Source: Mycosarcoma maydis (Eukaryota > Basidiomycota > Ustilaginomycetes > Ustilaginales). From it: DNA of 64,000 bases. The DNA lies in contig NC_026497.1 in the NCBI RefSeq assembly GCF_000328475.2, forward strand, positions 62,001 to 126,000, in the 5' to 3' direction. The position numbers and the translations under genes are program-made. Within the stretch, counting starts at the first letter, position 1, and the number at the start of each line of letters is the position of its first letter. The notes under the pieces are model-generated. The model saw only the letters and a program-made list of their open reading frames with translations. It ran no database searches and was not told the origin of the DNA. Shown one piece after another: positions 46,682 to 56,178 of this stretch.

Positions 46682-49600
46682 ATGCGTATCGAGGAACTCA
46701 TCATCGACGGCTTCAAGTCGTACCCCGTGCGTACGCACGTTTCTGGTTTCGATGCGTCCTTCAACGCAATCACCGGTCTCAATGGATCCGGTAAATCCAA
46801 CATTCTCGACTCAATCTGCTTTGTGCTCGGTATTACCAACCTCACTGCAGTACGAGCCAACAACCTCCAAGATCTCATCTACAAACGAGGTCAGGCTGGC
46901 ATCACCAAGGCATCGGTCACCATCGTTTTTGACAATACAGATCGTGCCAAGTCGCCCGTCTCGTTCGAAAATTGCCCCCAGATCACCGTGACTCGCCAAA
47001 TTGCCATGGGTGGCCTCAGCAAATACCTCATTAACGGTCACAAAGCCACACAACAAGCGGTGCAGAACATGTTTCAGAGCGTACAGCTCAACATTAACAA
47101 TCCCAACTTCCTCATCATGCAGGGCAAGATCACAAAGGTGCTCAACATGAAACCAGCAGAGATCCTCTCCATGATCGAAGAGGCCGCAGGTACGCGCATG
47201 TTCGAGGACCGCAAAGACAAGGCCATCAAGACCATGTCCAAGAAAGATCAGAAAGTCAAAGAAATCACTGCTCTCCTTGAAGAAGAAATTACACCCAAGC
47301 TCGACAAGCTCAGAGAGGAGAAGCGCTCTTTCCTCGAATTTCAAAAGGCCAGCACAGAGCTCGACCGCCTCACGCGACTCGCCAAGGCGTTCGAGTGGCA
47401 GCAGTGCTGCGCCAAGTACGAGGAGAGAAAGGCGCTCGTCGATGAAAAATCACAAGATGTGCAAGAGCGCGAAGACGAGGCCAAGGCGCTCAGGCGACAG
47501 ATCGAGAGCATCGAAAAGGAGCTCGCACAGATCGAAAAGAAAAAGGAGGCAGAGATGATCAAGGGCGGCAAACTCCAGGCGCTCGTCAACAAGAGCAAGG
47601 AGCTTCAGCATGACCTCGTCAAGCGCAAGACCAATGTCGATCTCAAGATGGGCTCAGTCGAAGAGGAGCGCAAGAAGCTACAGGCAGACCAAGCTTCGCT
47701 CGAAGCACTACGTCAGACGCTCAGTGAGAAAGAGGAACAGCTTGTCGACCTCTCTGGCTCCTTTTCCAAGCTCAAGGCCGATTACGATGGCGCTATCGCT
47801 GAGGTCAACAAGCAAGACGAGTTGCTGCAAACCCTTCTTACCGGTATGGCTTCGTCCTCCAAATCCAAAGGAGGTGAAAGCTCGGCTGGTGGCTACATGG
47901 GCCAGATCGCTTCGGCACGTGCCGAGGAGACAGCCGCCAGCACAGAGATCGAGCAGTCCAAGCTACGCATTGGACATCTCGAGAAGGAAGTCAAGCAGAA
48001 GGAGCCGCTCGCCAAAAAGGCGCAGAAGGACGCTGCAGGCCTTATGGGAGAGCTCGAGTCGTCACGCGCTGCTGTAGAGCAGCTCGAAGCGCACATGCAG
48101 AAGCTCGGCTGGGATGACGACAAGGAAAAGTCCTTGCTGCAATCCAAGGCCGAGTGGAGCCGTCGTATTTCGGACCTTCTTGAGCGCAAAGAGGCGCTCA
48201 AGTCCAAGCTGGCGGGCATGGACTTCCAATACTCGGATCCCGAGCCCAACTTTGACCGATCGCGTGTCAAGGGTCTGGTAGCGTCGCTGATCCAGCTTGA
48301 CCAGGACAAGCACAAATACTCGACGGCGCTCGAGATTTGCGCCGGCGGCCGACTCTACAATGTCGTTGTCGAGGATGAAAAGGTGGGCTCGAAACTCTTG
48401 GCCCATGGCCAGCTCAAGAAGCGTGTCACCTTGATTCCGCTCAACAAGATCAATGCCTTTGTCGCTAGTGCCGAAAAGGTGGGGGCCGCAAAGAAGCTTG
48501 CACCCGGCAAAGTCGACCTTGCATTGTCTCTCGTAGGATACGACAACGAGGTGAGCCGTGCCATGGAGTATGTGTTCGGCAACACGCTCGTGTGCGCCGA
48601 TGCAGCTACCGCCAAACGTGTCACGTTCGACAACGCGGTGCGCATGAAGTCGGTGACGCTCGACGGCGATGTGTACGACCCCGCGGGTACACTCTCAGGT
48701 GGATCCAAGCCCAACTCGGGCAATGTTTTGGTCAAGATGCAAGACCTCATCAAGATTGACAAAGCGCTCAAAGAAGCCAGGATCGAGCTCGGTAAAGCCG
48801 AGTCGGAGATCCAGTCTTCAAAGGCGCAAATGGTCTCGTTCTCCAAGGCGAAACGTGATCTTGATCTGAAGCGGCATCAGGTGACGCTGCTCGAGTCGCA
48901 GATCAGCGGCTCCAACGCGACGCGCATCATTAGCGAGGTCGAAAAGGCCAAAACATCCATCGCTGAACTCAAACAAGCCATCGAAACAGCCAAGCAGCGC
49001 CAGCAAGACGCGAGCAAGGAAGCCAAGCGCCTCGAAAAGGAGATGGAGGAGTTCGACAAGAACAAGGACTCGAAGCTCGAACAGCTCAAGACCGAGATCA
49101 AGCGCAAGAAGGCCGAGGTGCAGAGGCGAAGTGGCGACATCAAGGCTCGTCAGGGAGAAGTGCGTACGCTTGAGCTCGAGCTCGAACAGACGCGTGCCGA
49201 GATTACGGTATGCGAAAGGACGATTGTAGAAGGCGAGCGTGCCATCAAGAAGGTCGAAGCTGAGCTTGCAGATATGCAGGCCAAGCTCGAGGAGCTGCAA
49301 GCGGATGTGGACAGGGTCGAGTCAAAGTTGATCGAAGAGCGTGCTACGCTGTCGGGCTACGAGGATGAGCTAGCTGCACTGCGAGATGCGCTTAAGTGCA
49401 AGAAGCAAGAGATCGCCGATGGCGCACTGGCGATCAAGCAGCTCACACACGATCGAGAGAAGCTCGCGGGCGACGTTGCCGGCTACGAAAAGTCGATCCA
49501 GCAGCTGGAGAATCAATTTGAATGGATCCAGTCGGAGCAGCGCTTCTTCGGTCAACCAGGCACCGTCTATGACTTTGGCAAGCACAACATGAGCGAGGTA

Positions 49601-50353
49601 CGCAAGCGATGCAAGAAGCTCGAAGAGACGCAGCAAGGGATGCGCAAGAAGGTGAATCCCAAGGTGCTCTCAATGATCGAAGGTGTCGAGAAGAAGGAAT
49701 CAACGCTTAAGACAATGTTGTCTACCGTTCTCAAGGACAAAGACAAGATTGAAGACACCATCACCGAACTCGACCGATACAAACGCGATGCACTCCAAAA
49801 CACGTGGGAGAAAGTCAATGCCGATTTCGGCTCCATCTTTGGCGAGCTTCTACCAGGCAACTACGCGAAGCTTCAACCACCCGAGAACCAAGACTTGACG
49901 CAAGGTCTGGAAGTCAAGGTTCGTCTGGGCACCGTGTGGAAGCAGAGTCTTACGGAGCTTTCGGGCGGACAGAGGAGCTTGATCGCGCTCAGCTTGATCA
50001 TGAGTCTGCTGCAGTTCAAGCCTGCGCCCATGTACATTTTGGACGAGATCGATGCAGCTTTGGATCTGAGTCACACGCAACACATTGGACAGCTGTTTAG
50101 GAACAGGTTTAGGGGAAGCCAATTTATTGTGGTTTCGTTGAAGGAGGGGCTGTTCACGAATGCAAATGTGCTGTTCCGCGCGAGATTCAGGGATGGCACA
50201 AGTTTGGTGGAGCGCACGGTGAACGCGAATCGGACGACGGCGGTGGGTGGTGAAGAGGAAAAGGAGAATGCGAACCCGCAAGGTGGAGCGAGGACCAAGA
50301 AGGGTAAGGCTGCTGGTGGATCGTCGGTGACTGGCCGGATGGTTGCGGCCTAG
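46682..50353 (+). CDS. SMC2: Condensin subunit SMC2, 1223 aa
   Basis: The ATG at 46682 gives the conserved SMC2 start MRIEELIIDGFKSYPVRTHV. Walker A GLNGSGKS is at residues 32-39, followed by NLQDLIYKRGQAGITKASVT, characteristic of Smc2. Two long coiled coils flank a hinge at about 515-680 (LDGDVYDPAGTLSGGSKPNS near its end). The ABC signature LTELSGGQRSLIALSLIMSL and Walker B MYILDEIDAALDLSHTQHIG close the C-terminal head. A short basic tail follows. Smc2 pairs with Smc4 in condensin to compact mitotic chromosomes. The gene is intronless at 3.7 kb and complete. Confidence 0.98.
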   Translation: MRIEELIIDGFKSYPVRTHVSGFDASFNAITGLNGSGKSNILDSICFVLGITNLTAVRANNLQDLIYKRGQAGITKASVTIVFDNTDRAKSPVSFENCPQITVTRQIAMGGLSKYLINGHKATQQAVQNMFQSVQLNINNPNFLIMQGKITKVLNMKPAEILSMIEEAAGTRMFEDRKDKAIKTMSKKDQKVKEITALLEEEITPKLDKLREEKRSFLEFQKASTELDRLTRLAKAFEWQQCCAKYEERKALVDEKSQDVQEREDEAKALRRQIESIEKELAQIEKKKEAEMIKGGKLQALVNKSKELQHDLVKRKTNVDLKMGSVEEERKKLQADQASLEALRQTLSEKEEQLVDLSGSFSKLKADYDGAIAEVNKQDELLQTLLTGMASSSKSKGGESSAGGYMGQIASARAEETAASTEIEQSKLRIGHLEKEVKQKEPLAKKAQKDAAGLMGELESSRAAVEQLEAHMQKLGWDDDKEKSLLQSKAEWSRRISDLLERKEALKSKLAGMDFQYSDPEPNFDRSRVKGLVASLIQLDQDKHKYSTALEICAGGRLYNVVVEDEKVGSKLLAHGQLKKRVTLIPLNKINAFVASAEKVGAAKKLAPGKVDLALSLVGYDNEVSRAMEYVFGNTLVCADAATAKRVTFDNAVRMKSVTLDGDVYDPAGTLSGGSKPNSGNVLVKMQDLIKIDKALKEARIELGKAESEIQSSKAQMVSFSKAKRDLDLKRHQVTLLESQISGSNATRIISEVEKAKTSIAELKQAIETAKQRQQDASKEAKRLEKEMEEFDKNKDSKLEQLKTEIKRKKAEVQRRSGDIKARQGEVRTLELELEQTRAEITVCERTIVEGERAIKKVEAELADMQAKLEELQADVDRVESKLIEERATLSGYEDELAALRDALKCKKQEIADGALAIKQLTHDREKLAGDVAGYEKSIQQLENQFEWIQSEQRFFGQPGTVYDFGKHNMSEVRKRCKKLEETQQGMRKKVNPKVLSMIEGVEKKESTLKTMLSTVLKDKDKIEDTITELDRYKRDALQNTWEKVNADFGSIFGELLPGNYAKLQPPENQDLTQGLEVKVRLGTVWKQSLTELSGGQRSLIALSLIMSLLQFKPAPMYILDEIDAALDLSHTQHIGQLFRNRFRGSQFIVVSLKEGLFTNANVLFRARFRDGTSLVERTVNANRTTAVGGEEEKENANPQGGARTKKGKAAGGSSVTGRMVAA

Positions 50354-51072
50354 TACATATCTCCCTGGCTCCTAGTGCGTGTCTTTTCGTCACCCTTTGT
50401 GAGCTCTCTCCATCACTTTCTCTCTCATACATTCTCCCTGTCACTGCACGCTGTCCTAATTTTCGTATGGTTTGGTATGAATGCGATTCGGAGTATTTCT
50501 ACATGGCACCTGATCGTACGAGAACGAGCTGGAACGTTCTTCGGCTTTAGCTGAGCTCACATCCTAGATGACTGAGGTACGACAGAGCCAGCATCGGACT
50601 TGCATAGCTCCGATCACAAAGAGAGAAAACTGCCACGTTGGGCGGGGCGACGTTGGTATATCACTGGTACGAACCCATTTGTGGTATCCCCGTGATATGG
50701 CCGTGAATCACGAATCGCGAATCGTTGGAAAATAATCTCAATCACGAATTCATCGATTATTCACAATTTCACGTGTCACGTTCCCACGTCCGTGTTCGCA
50801 CGTCGCATGTCGTCGTGTTTCACATTTTCCGTCTGCTGTGCGGCGTTTGCATTACTTCGGGTTTTAATCTCTCTTAACACCGTTCACGGTTCACGGTTTT
50901 GCCTGTGCCATGGTGCTGATTTCAGGCGCACAGGCGCACAGATATGCTGCGTCACAAGAAGGCGGGGTTTGATGCAGGGTTGTTGGTGCGCCTATTCCCT
51001 TTCTTCCATCAACGGTTTCGTCGGTCCTGTCAAAAGGTATATAAACACCAGCTGAATCGAGGAGCTGGATCC
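50354..51072. other. Intergenic gap between SMC2 and pirin
   Basis: 719 bp with heptamer copies at 50703-50723 and 50740, and a TATATAA element near 51038. No gene seen. Confidence 0.5.
51038..51045 (+). promoter_or_regulatory. TATA box upstream of pirin
   Basis: TATATAAA lies 28-35 bp before the ATG at 51073 and 211-218 bp before the ATG at 51256. With usual TATA-to-start distances, transcription would begin close to or just past the first ATG, so this element bears on which start is used. Confidence 0.4.
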
Positions 51073-52158
51073 ATGTCTGTATCTCAGCAACCACCACGGC
51101 AACAGCAAAACACCTCGAAAGAGTCGTACACGACTGTTTCTAGCATCAACATCTTTTGGCTTAGCATCGTCGTGTTAGCATCTACCTTACTGTACGCTTT
51201 GCGTCCCACCACGTTTTGCTCAACTAAGCTCTCTTCTACCACAGCAACGCTCAATATGACGTCCAACGCAGCAGTGAAAGCAGCCAAGCTTCAGGTGACA
51301 CCTCGGCGCTGGCATGCACGTGGTCACGCGGACCATGGATGGCTCAAGACGTTCCACACATTTTCGTTTGCTTCGTACTACGATCCTGACCACATGTCGT
51401 TCTCGAACCTGCGCGTAATCAACGAAGACCGCGTAGCGGCAGGAAAGGGGTTCGGTGCACACCCGCACCGAGAAGCCGAGATATTCTCGCTCGTACTCAA
51501 CGGTTCGCTCGAGCACAAGGACAGTATGGGCAACACCGAGATCCTGCGTCGCGGCGACGTGCAGTTCACCTCGGCCGGAACAGGCATCCGACACAGCGAG
51601 AAGAACGGCGGCAAAGATACGGTGCACTTCCTGCAGATTTGGTACACCCCGGACGTCTCCGGACTGCAACCTAGGTACTACACGACGCATGCTTCGGACG
51701 AAAGCAAACGAGACACTCTCAAGACGCTCATCAAACCCATCTCTACATTCAGCAAACAAGACCAGCAGAAATCCGGCCTGCTCCCCGAAGGATCGCCTAT
51801 CCCGTCTCACTCAACTCTGGTGACGCGCACTTCGATCCTCTCACCCGCAAGCAGCGTCACCCATATACTCGGCGCCGACTCTGAAGCGCAAGACGGCACA
51901 GAGAGGTGGTGCTATATCCACCTCGCCCAAACGTCGGGCTACAAGGATCCCGAACTCAAAGACGTCGGCATCAAGAACGAAGCCAGCATCACTTTCAGCG
52001 ATGGTGACCACACTCAGTACACCCTCAAGGAAGGTGATGGTGCTTACATCAAGGGTGGTAAAGCAGGCCATGGTATCGAGATCAAGAACCAGGGTGACAA
52101 AGATGCCGAGTTTGTCCTTTTCGATCTCAAGCCTCAGAATGCTAGCTCGAATTGGTAA
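51073..52158 (+). CDS. Pirin family cupin protein, 361 aa (301 aa from the internal start)
   Basis: The core starts at the internal ATG 51256 (MTSNAAVKAAKLQVTPRRWH) and has the pirin metal-binding cupin: HTFSFASYYDPDHMSFSNLR, GFGAHPHREAEIFSLVLNGS and the glutamate/histidine set in TSAGTGIRHSEKN. A C-terminal cupin follows. Pirins are Fe-dependent nuclear regulators or quercetin dioxygenases; which applies here is unknown. The ATG at 51073 adds about 61 residues with a hydrophobic segment (INIFWLSIVVLASTLLYAL), which could be a membrane anchor or targeting signal. Both starts are in frame. The TATA box at 51038 sits very close to the first, so two protein forms, or only the shorter one, are possible. 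Confidence 0.88.
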   Translation: MSVSQQPPRQQQNTSKESYTTVSSINIFWLSIVVLASTLLYALRPTTFCSTKLSSTTATLNMTSNAAVKAAKLQVTPRRWHARGHADHGWLKTFHTFSFASYYDPDHMSFSNLRVINEDRVAAGKGFGAHPHREAEIFSLVLNGSLEHKDSMGNTEILRRGDVQFTSAGTGIRHSEKNGGKDTVHFLQIWYTPDVSGLQPRYYTTHASDESKRDTLKTLIKPISTFSKQDQQKSGLLPEGSPIPSHSTLVTRTSILSPASSVTHILGADSEAQDGTERWCYIHLAQTSGYKDPELKDVGIKNEASITFSDGDHTQYTLKEGDGAYIKGGKAGHGIEIKNQGDKDAEFVLFDLKPQNASSNW

Positions 52159-52444
52159 TCCTATCGATACAGACCAAGCCGAGATTGGAAGATGTGGACT
52201 CGCGACTCGTCACTGTAAATACTCACGACTGTATGATGAGCGTAGCTAAGTAGGAATTTGGAATGGAAATGGAAATCACGAATGCTTTTCTTCTTCTGGT
52301 CCAGAACTTGAGCCTGTTGAGGTTGATGTCGTGCACGATGTGTGTGGATGTGCATATTTGCCATTCGTGATTATGTGAAGGGAAACGCTCTTGCTATCGT
52401 GACAAGCGCGGATTCGTGATTTGTGTGCACAGCTGTGTCGAAGA
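52159..52444. other. Convergent 3' flanks, pirin / ClpX
   Basis: 286 bp between stop codons with heptamer copies at 52274, 52366 and 52411. Nothing else seen. Confidence 0.5.
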
Positions 52445-54926
52445 TCAGACGTAGATGACCGGATCCACCAACCTATTTGTCCTCCTCAACCTGCTTCTGA
52501 TCAATGCTCTCGCTTTGTGTCTCGCCATAGCTGTCCTGGCTGCATCCATGTCGCCCAAAGCCCCGCCGTCTTTCCTGATCGCTTTGGCGGGATTTGCACC
52601 TTGGTGACGAGTCTGTTTCTGTTGCTGCTGACGCGTGCACCAGTCTTGCGCCTCGGTTTTGACTCTAGCTTCGAAATCGAGCTTTTGGCCTCTACTGAAC
52701 AGCTTGACCTCGCTGGTGTCGCGAACACTCTGCCTGTCGACCAAAATGTACTTGACGCTGGAACTGCCGTAGCTCTCGTAAAACGCATCTAGCAGGACAT
52801 CCTCCATGATACGTCTTAAACTTCTTGCACCACCGCCACCGCCACCGCGATCGGCTGAATTTCTGACCAGCGCCTTGCTGTTGGCAGCCGAGCAAGTGCC
52901 CATTGCACGATGGACCACTTCTTCGATCGCACCGCGCGAGATGTGCAGTTCGATACCGTTGAGTTTGAACAACGACGTATATTGATCAACCAGGCTGTTG
53001 CGCGGTTCAGTCATGACCCGGATCAGGTCTTGGTGCGAAAGCGGGTTGAGCACCACCGACACGGGTACGCGACCGATGAATTCCGGGATCATTCCGTACT
53101 GCTCCAAATCGCTCGGCTCGAGTCGTGAGAGTAGGTCGCACTGCGATAACGTCGCAGCATGCGGCTTCTCATTCTGATCCTCACTCGAGACGTTCAGAGT
53201 AGTCGGATCGCCAGATAGCCGATCGAGACGATTTCGGATAACATGATCAATCCCCACAAATGCTCCTGAGAGAACGAAGAGGATTGAACTTGTATCGACG
53301 CTCAAGCTCGCAGCTTGGGTTTGTGACGACGACAGGCTGTTGGAATTCCATTTGGCATCCGCTGAGTCCGCTTGCGCTCGACGATGATTGTACCACGGTC
53401 CGAGACCTCCGGCTGTCTCGACACCGTTTACATCTCCTGTCGCTGCTTGCCGTGGGTAGCTCTTTGGTACCTTGCTCGCCGCTGTCGCCGTCCCAGCCGC
53501 ACTTGCACCCGCATTCGCACCCGCTTTGTTCGCAATCTGAATCGTCGTTCCTTCCAGTATCCTTAACAACGCCTGTTGTACGCCTTCTCCACCCACGTCC
53601 TTTCCTCCTCCTCCTCCCGCCCCTCCCGCTCCCCCGCCTCCACCTCCCAGCCCGGTTTTGCGCAGCTTGTCGATCTCGTCGATGCACACGATTCCGCGCT
53701 GTGCGCGATCTACATCCCAGCCTGCTTCCACCAACAATCGCTGGATGATCGACTCCACATCTTCTCCCACATACCCCGCCATGGTGAGCGGCGTAGCGTC
53801 GACATGCACAAACGGCACATCGAGCGCCTGTGCCAGCGTTCGGAGCAACAGCGTCTTGCCTGAGCCCGACGGTCCGAGGAGGAGGATGTTGGACTTTTCG
53901 AAAAACGGAAGCGAACCTGGTTGTGTTGAGAGGAACGCGATTCCGGGATTTGAAGTCGAGGCAGTCTCCTTGCCTGCGTCATGGGTCCGAGGTGTGCAAT
54001 CCGAAACATGGCACACATCCACCGTCGAGGCGCGTTCGCTGGGATGGTCGCTGTTCCTGCTCGTCGAAAGTCGCTCTCTGGCAAGCCGCAATGCCCGTTT
54101 GGTACGTTCTTGCGCTATCCCAGCGGCATACGCTGCTCTCTCCTGTGATGACTCCCACTTGTTCTCTGTTTCATCAGTTCTCGACATTTGACTTTGCGAA
54201 CCAGGTCCACGCACACCGGCATGCTGGGAGCCGCGCATCGTGTTTGACGAGAAGTATAGAGGCTCGTCGGCCCCGAACACGCCGATCCTTGATGTCCCCT
54301 CGACCACATGATCTTTTTGATGAAAGTCCCGAGTATAATCAGACAGCACAGCATTGTGCATCCTCGACGCCGCTTCGGCCAGTGCATTTTCTTGTGCTGC
54401 CGTTGTCGATGACCATTTGCGCTGTTCCAACTTCCAACTCGCTTCTTCAGCTGGGGTCTGGGCCGAAACCCTTTTCATCGGCTTCTCGGGCTTCTCGGGC
54501 TTCTCGGGTGGCTTGAGATCATCACCGAACTTGGGCGCGATACGACCTGCATATCCACTGCCGTTCTGTATGGCTACCTTGGAGTCGTCTTCTATAATCG
54601 CCGATGGACCGCCCGCGTTGACGAGCCACTCGCGCTCGCTGCGACCAAACATGAGACTCCGCGTTGCTTCGCCGTGCGGATCGCGCGCTCGCTCCGCGTT
54701 TCGTTCTTGTTCGATCTGATGCTGTGAACGCCAACTATCTTGGAGCGATGCCATCGCTTCGTCTTTTTCTTGCATTGCGGTTGGGTTCGATATCGGACCC
54801 GCTGCTTCCTCGGAGCGTGCCTTGTACTTTCCTAACCTCAGCGATCGTGAGGCAGCCTCTGAAACACCATGATCCGGTATTGTACAGTTACGTTGGAGTT
54901 GGGTTTCAGTTTCCTCTTCCGAGAGC

Positions 54927-54958
<32 letters not shown>

Positions 54959-55450
54959 CTGCTGCGCCTCAAGTCTCGCTTCAGCTTCGTGCTTCATCCG
55001 CTGATTGCTCGCGACGCGAAGGTAGTGATTCCACACGCCTACGGCGAGCACCTTCTTCGCCCTCGTCTGACCTACCACGTACGAGTCGAGGTATTTGACC
55101 AGTGACCGCGGGCTGATGGATGGGATGTCCGAGAGCAGTGTCTTGTGAGCGGACGAGGAGGAGTGGAAAGAGCCTTGAGTGTGGATGGTATCGCTAGTAT
55201 TCGTGGAAGATTGGCGGATTTGGTGGTACGATAGCGCTCTTGCTGCGATGGCTACATCTGGTCGACTGGAAGCACGTGAAGCAACATCTCTCGATATCGC
55301 AACAGAGGTTGTCGATACGAGCTTTGTCCGGTGCGACGCTGTGCAAAGTGGTGTAGTCCTTGTGCATCTTGCTAATGCTGCAAGTCTCGTTGCGGATGCG
55401 CGCAGGCGAGATGTAGCGCTGCCATACTTGCTTGTGATCGTCAGCAGCAT
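52445..55450 (-). CDS. MCX1: Mitochondrial ClpX-type AAA+ unfoldase (Mcx1-like), 1001 aa
   Basis: The N-terminus is Arg/Ser/Thr-rich without early acids (SATSRLRASATRLAALAR), a likely mitochondrial presequence. The ClpX start motif SPRSLVKYLDSYVVGQTRAK is at about 113-132, without the zinc finger of bacterial ClpX, as in yeast Mcx1. Walker A GPSGSGKT is at about 526, ATPLTMAGYVGEDVESIIQR follows, and Walker B is VCIDEID near 588. The C-terminal domain has MIPEFIGRVPVSVVLNPLSH and an arginine-finger region. About 380 residues of low-complexity sequence, including a poly-Gln run near 163-175, separate the start motif from Walker A, and a Gly-rich insert (about 601-620) follows Walker B. The protein is roughly twice the usual length. 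In yeast Mcx1 acts without ClpP, in haem synthesis. No intron. Confidence 0.88.
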
Positions 55451-56178
55451 TCTTGATTGTCAGAATGAATGTGTGATAGAATGTTGTACCGAGCTATGTC
55501 GTTGCAGCCAGATGCGGACTGACTACAAGTATTCGCCTCGCCTTTGCGCCTGCTGACGCTCTGATGCCGCCAGCAAACCCTTGATCCCGACACGTCGCTT
55601 CAATGCCGCCTCGTCTTGGATAAGAAAGCCTGGCCCACCACTGTCCAACTGAAATACGCCTTTTGTCTCTGCCCGGTACAGTAGCAAATCACAATCTTGA
55701 ATCGTGAACGTGGAATGATGGTCACAAGTGTAAAGATAGTCACGAGTGTCGCGCCAACCACAGCGTGAGTAGCGGTAAATGTGAATATACAAAGCCGAGT
55801 GAAAGCCGTCACTCGTCACTGAAACTCACGACTGGCTCGACCGCCGCGTGCCGTGTTTCACACACAATTCTCCCCACACGCGATCTGCTCCATTCACGAT
55901 GAATTTCACCGGCCTCTTTGCTCACACCGAATCGTGAATCGTGAATCGTGAATCGTGAATGCTTCCAAACATGAAATGCTACCATCCGGATCCATGATCC
56001 ACGATCATTCCACAAGACAGGCCTTGGATGACACGTAAACATTCATGCTCACGCATTGCGACATTATGCTGCAAGGCTTTCGATACCAGATGGAAAGGAT
56101 TTCGTGATAGATTCCATACAGAAAGCAAGATATAGAAAGTGGAACAAAAATCAACACAACACAAGCTCGTCCGTCGCC
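55451..56178. other. Intergenic gap between ClpX and KIN1
   Basis: 728 bp: ClpX promoter and KIN1 3' flank. A minus-strand frame (55523-55819) of 99 codons has no recognised family and no strong start and is left out. The 4-unit ATCGTGA array lies within. Confidence 0.5.
55931..55960. repeat. ATCGTGA tandem heptamer, four copies
   Basis: Four perfect consecutive ATCGTGA units plus AT; the reverse complement is an ATTCACG array. The clearest single example of the dispersed period-7 family. Confidence 0.95.

Noticed and set aside
50944..51072. Upstream in-frame extension of pirin from 50944
   Set aside because: The TATA element at 51038 lies inside it, and the residues do not resemble pirin or a targeting signal.
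55523..55819. 99-codon minus-strand frame between ClpX and KIN1
   Set aside because: Part overlaps a degenerate heptamer copy; no recognisable domain and no convincing splice partner. It could be a last exon, but I cannot support it.
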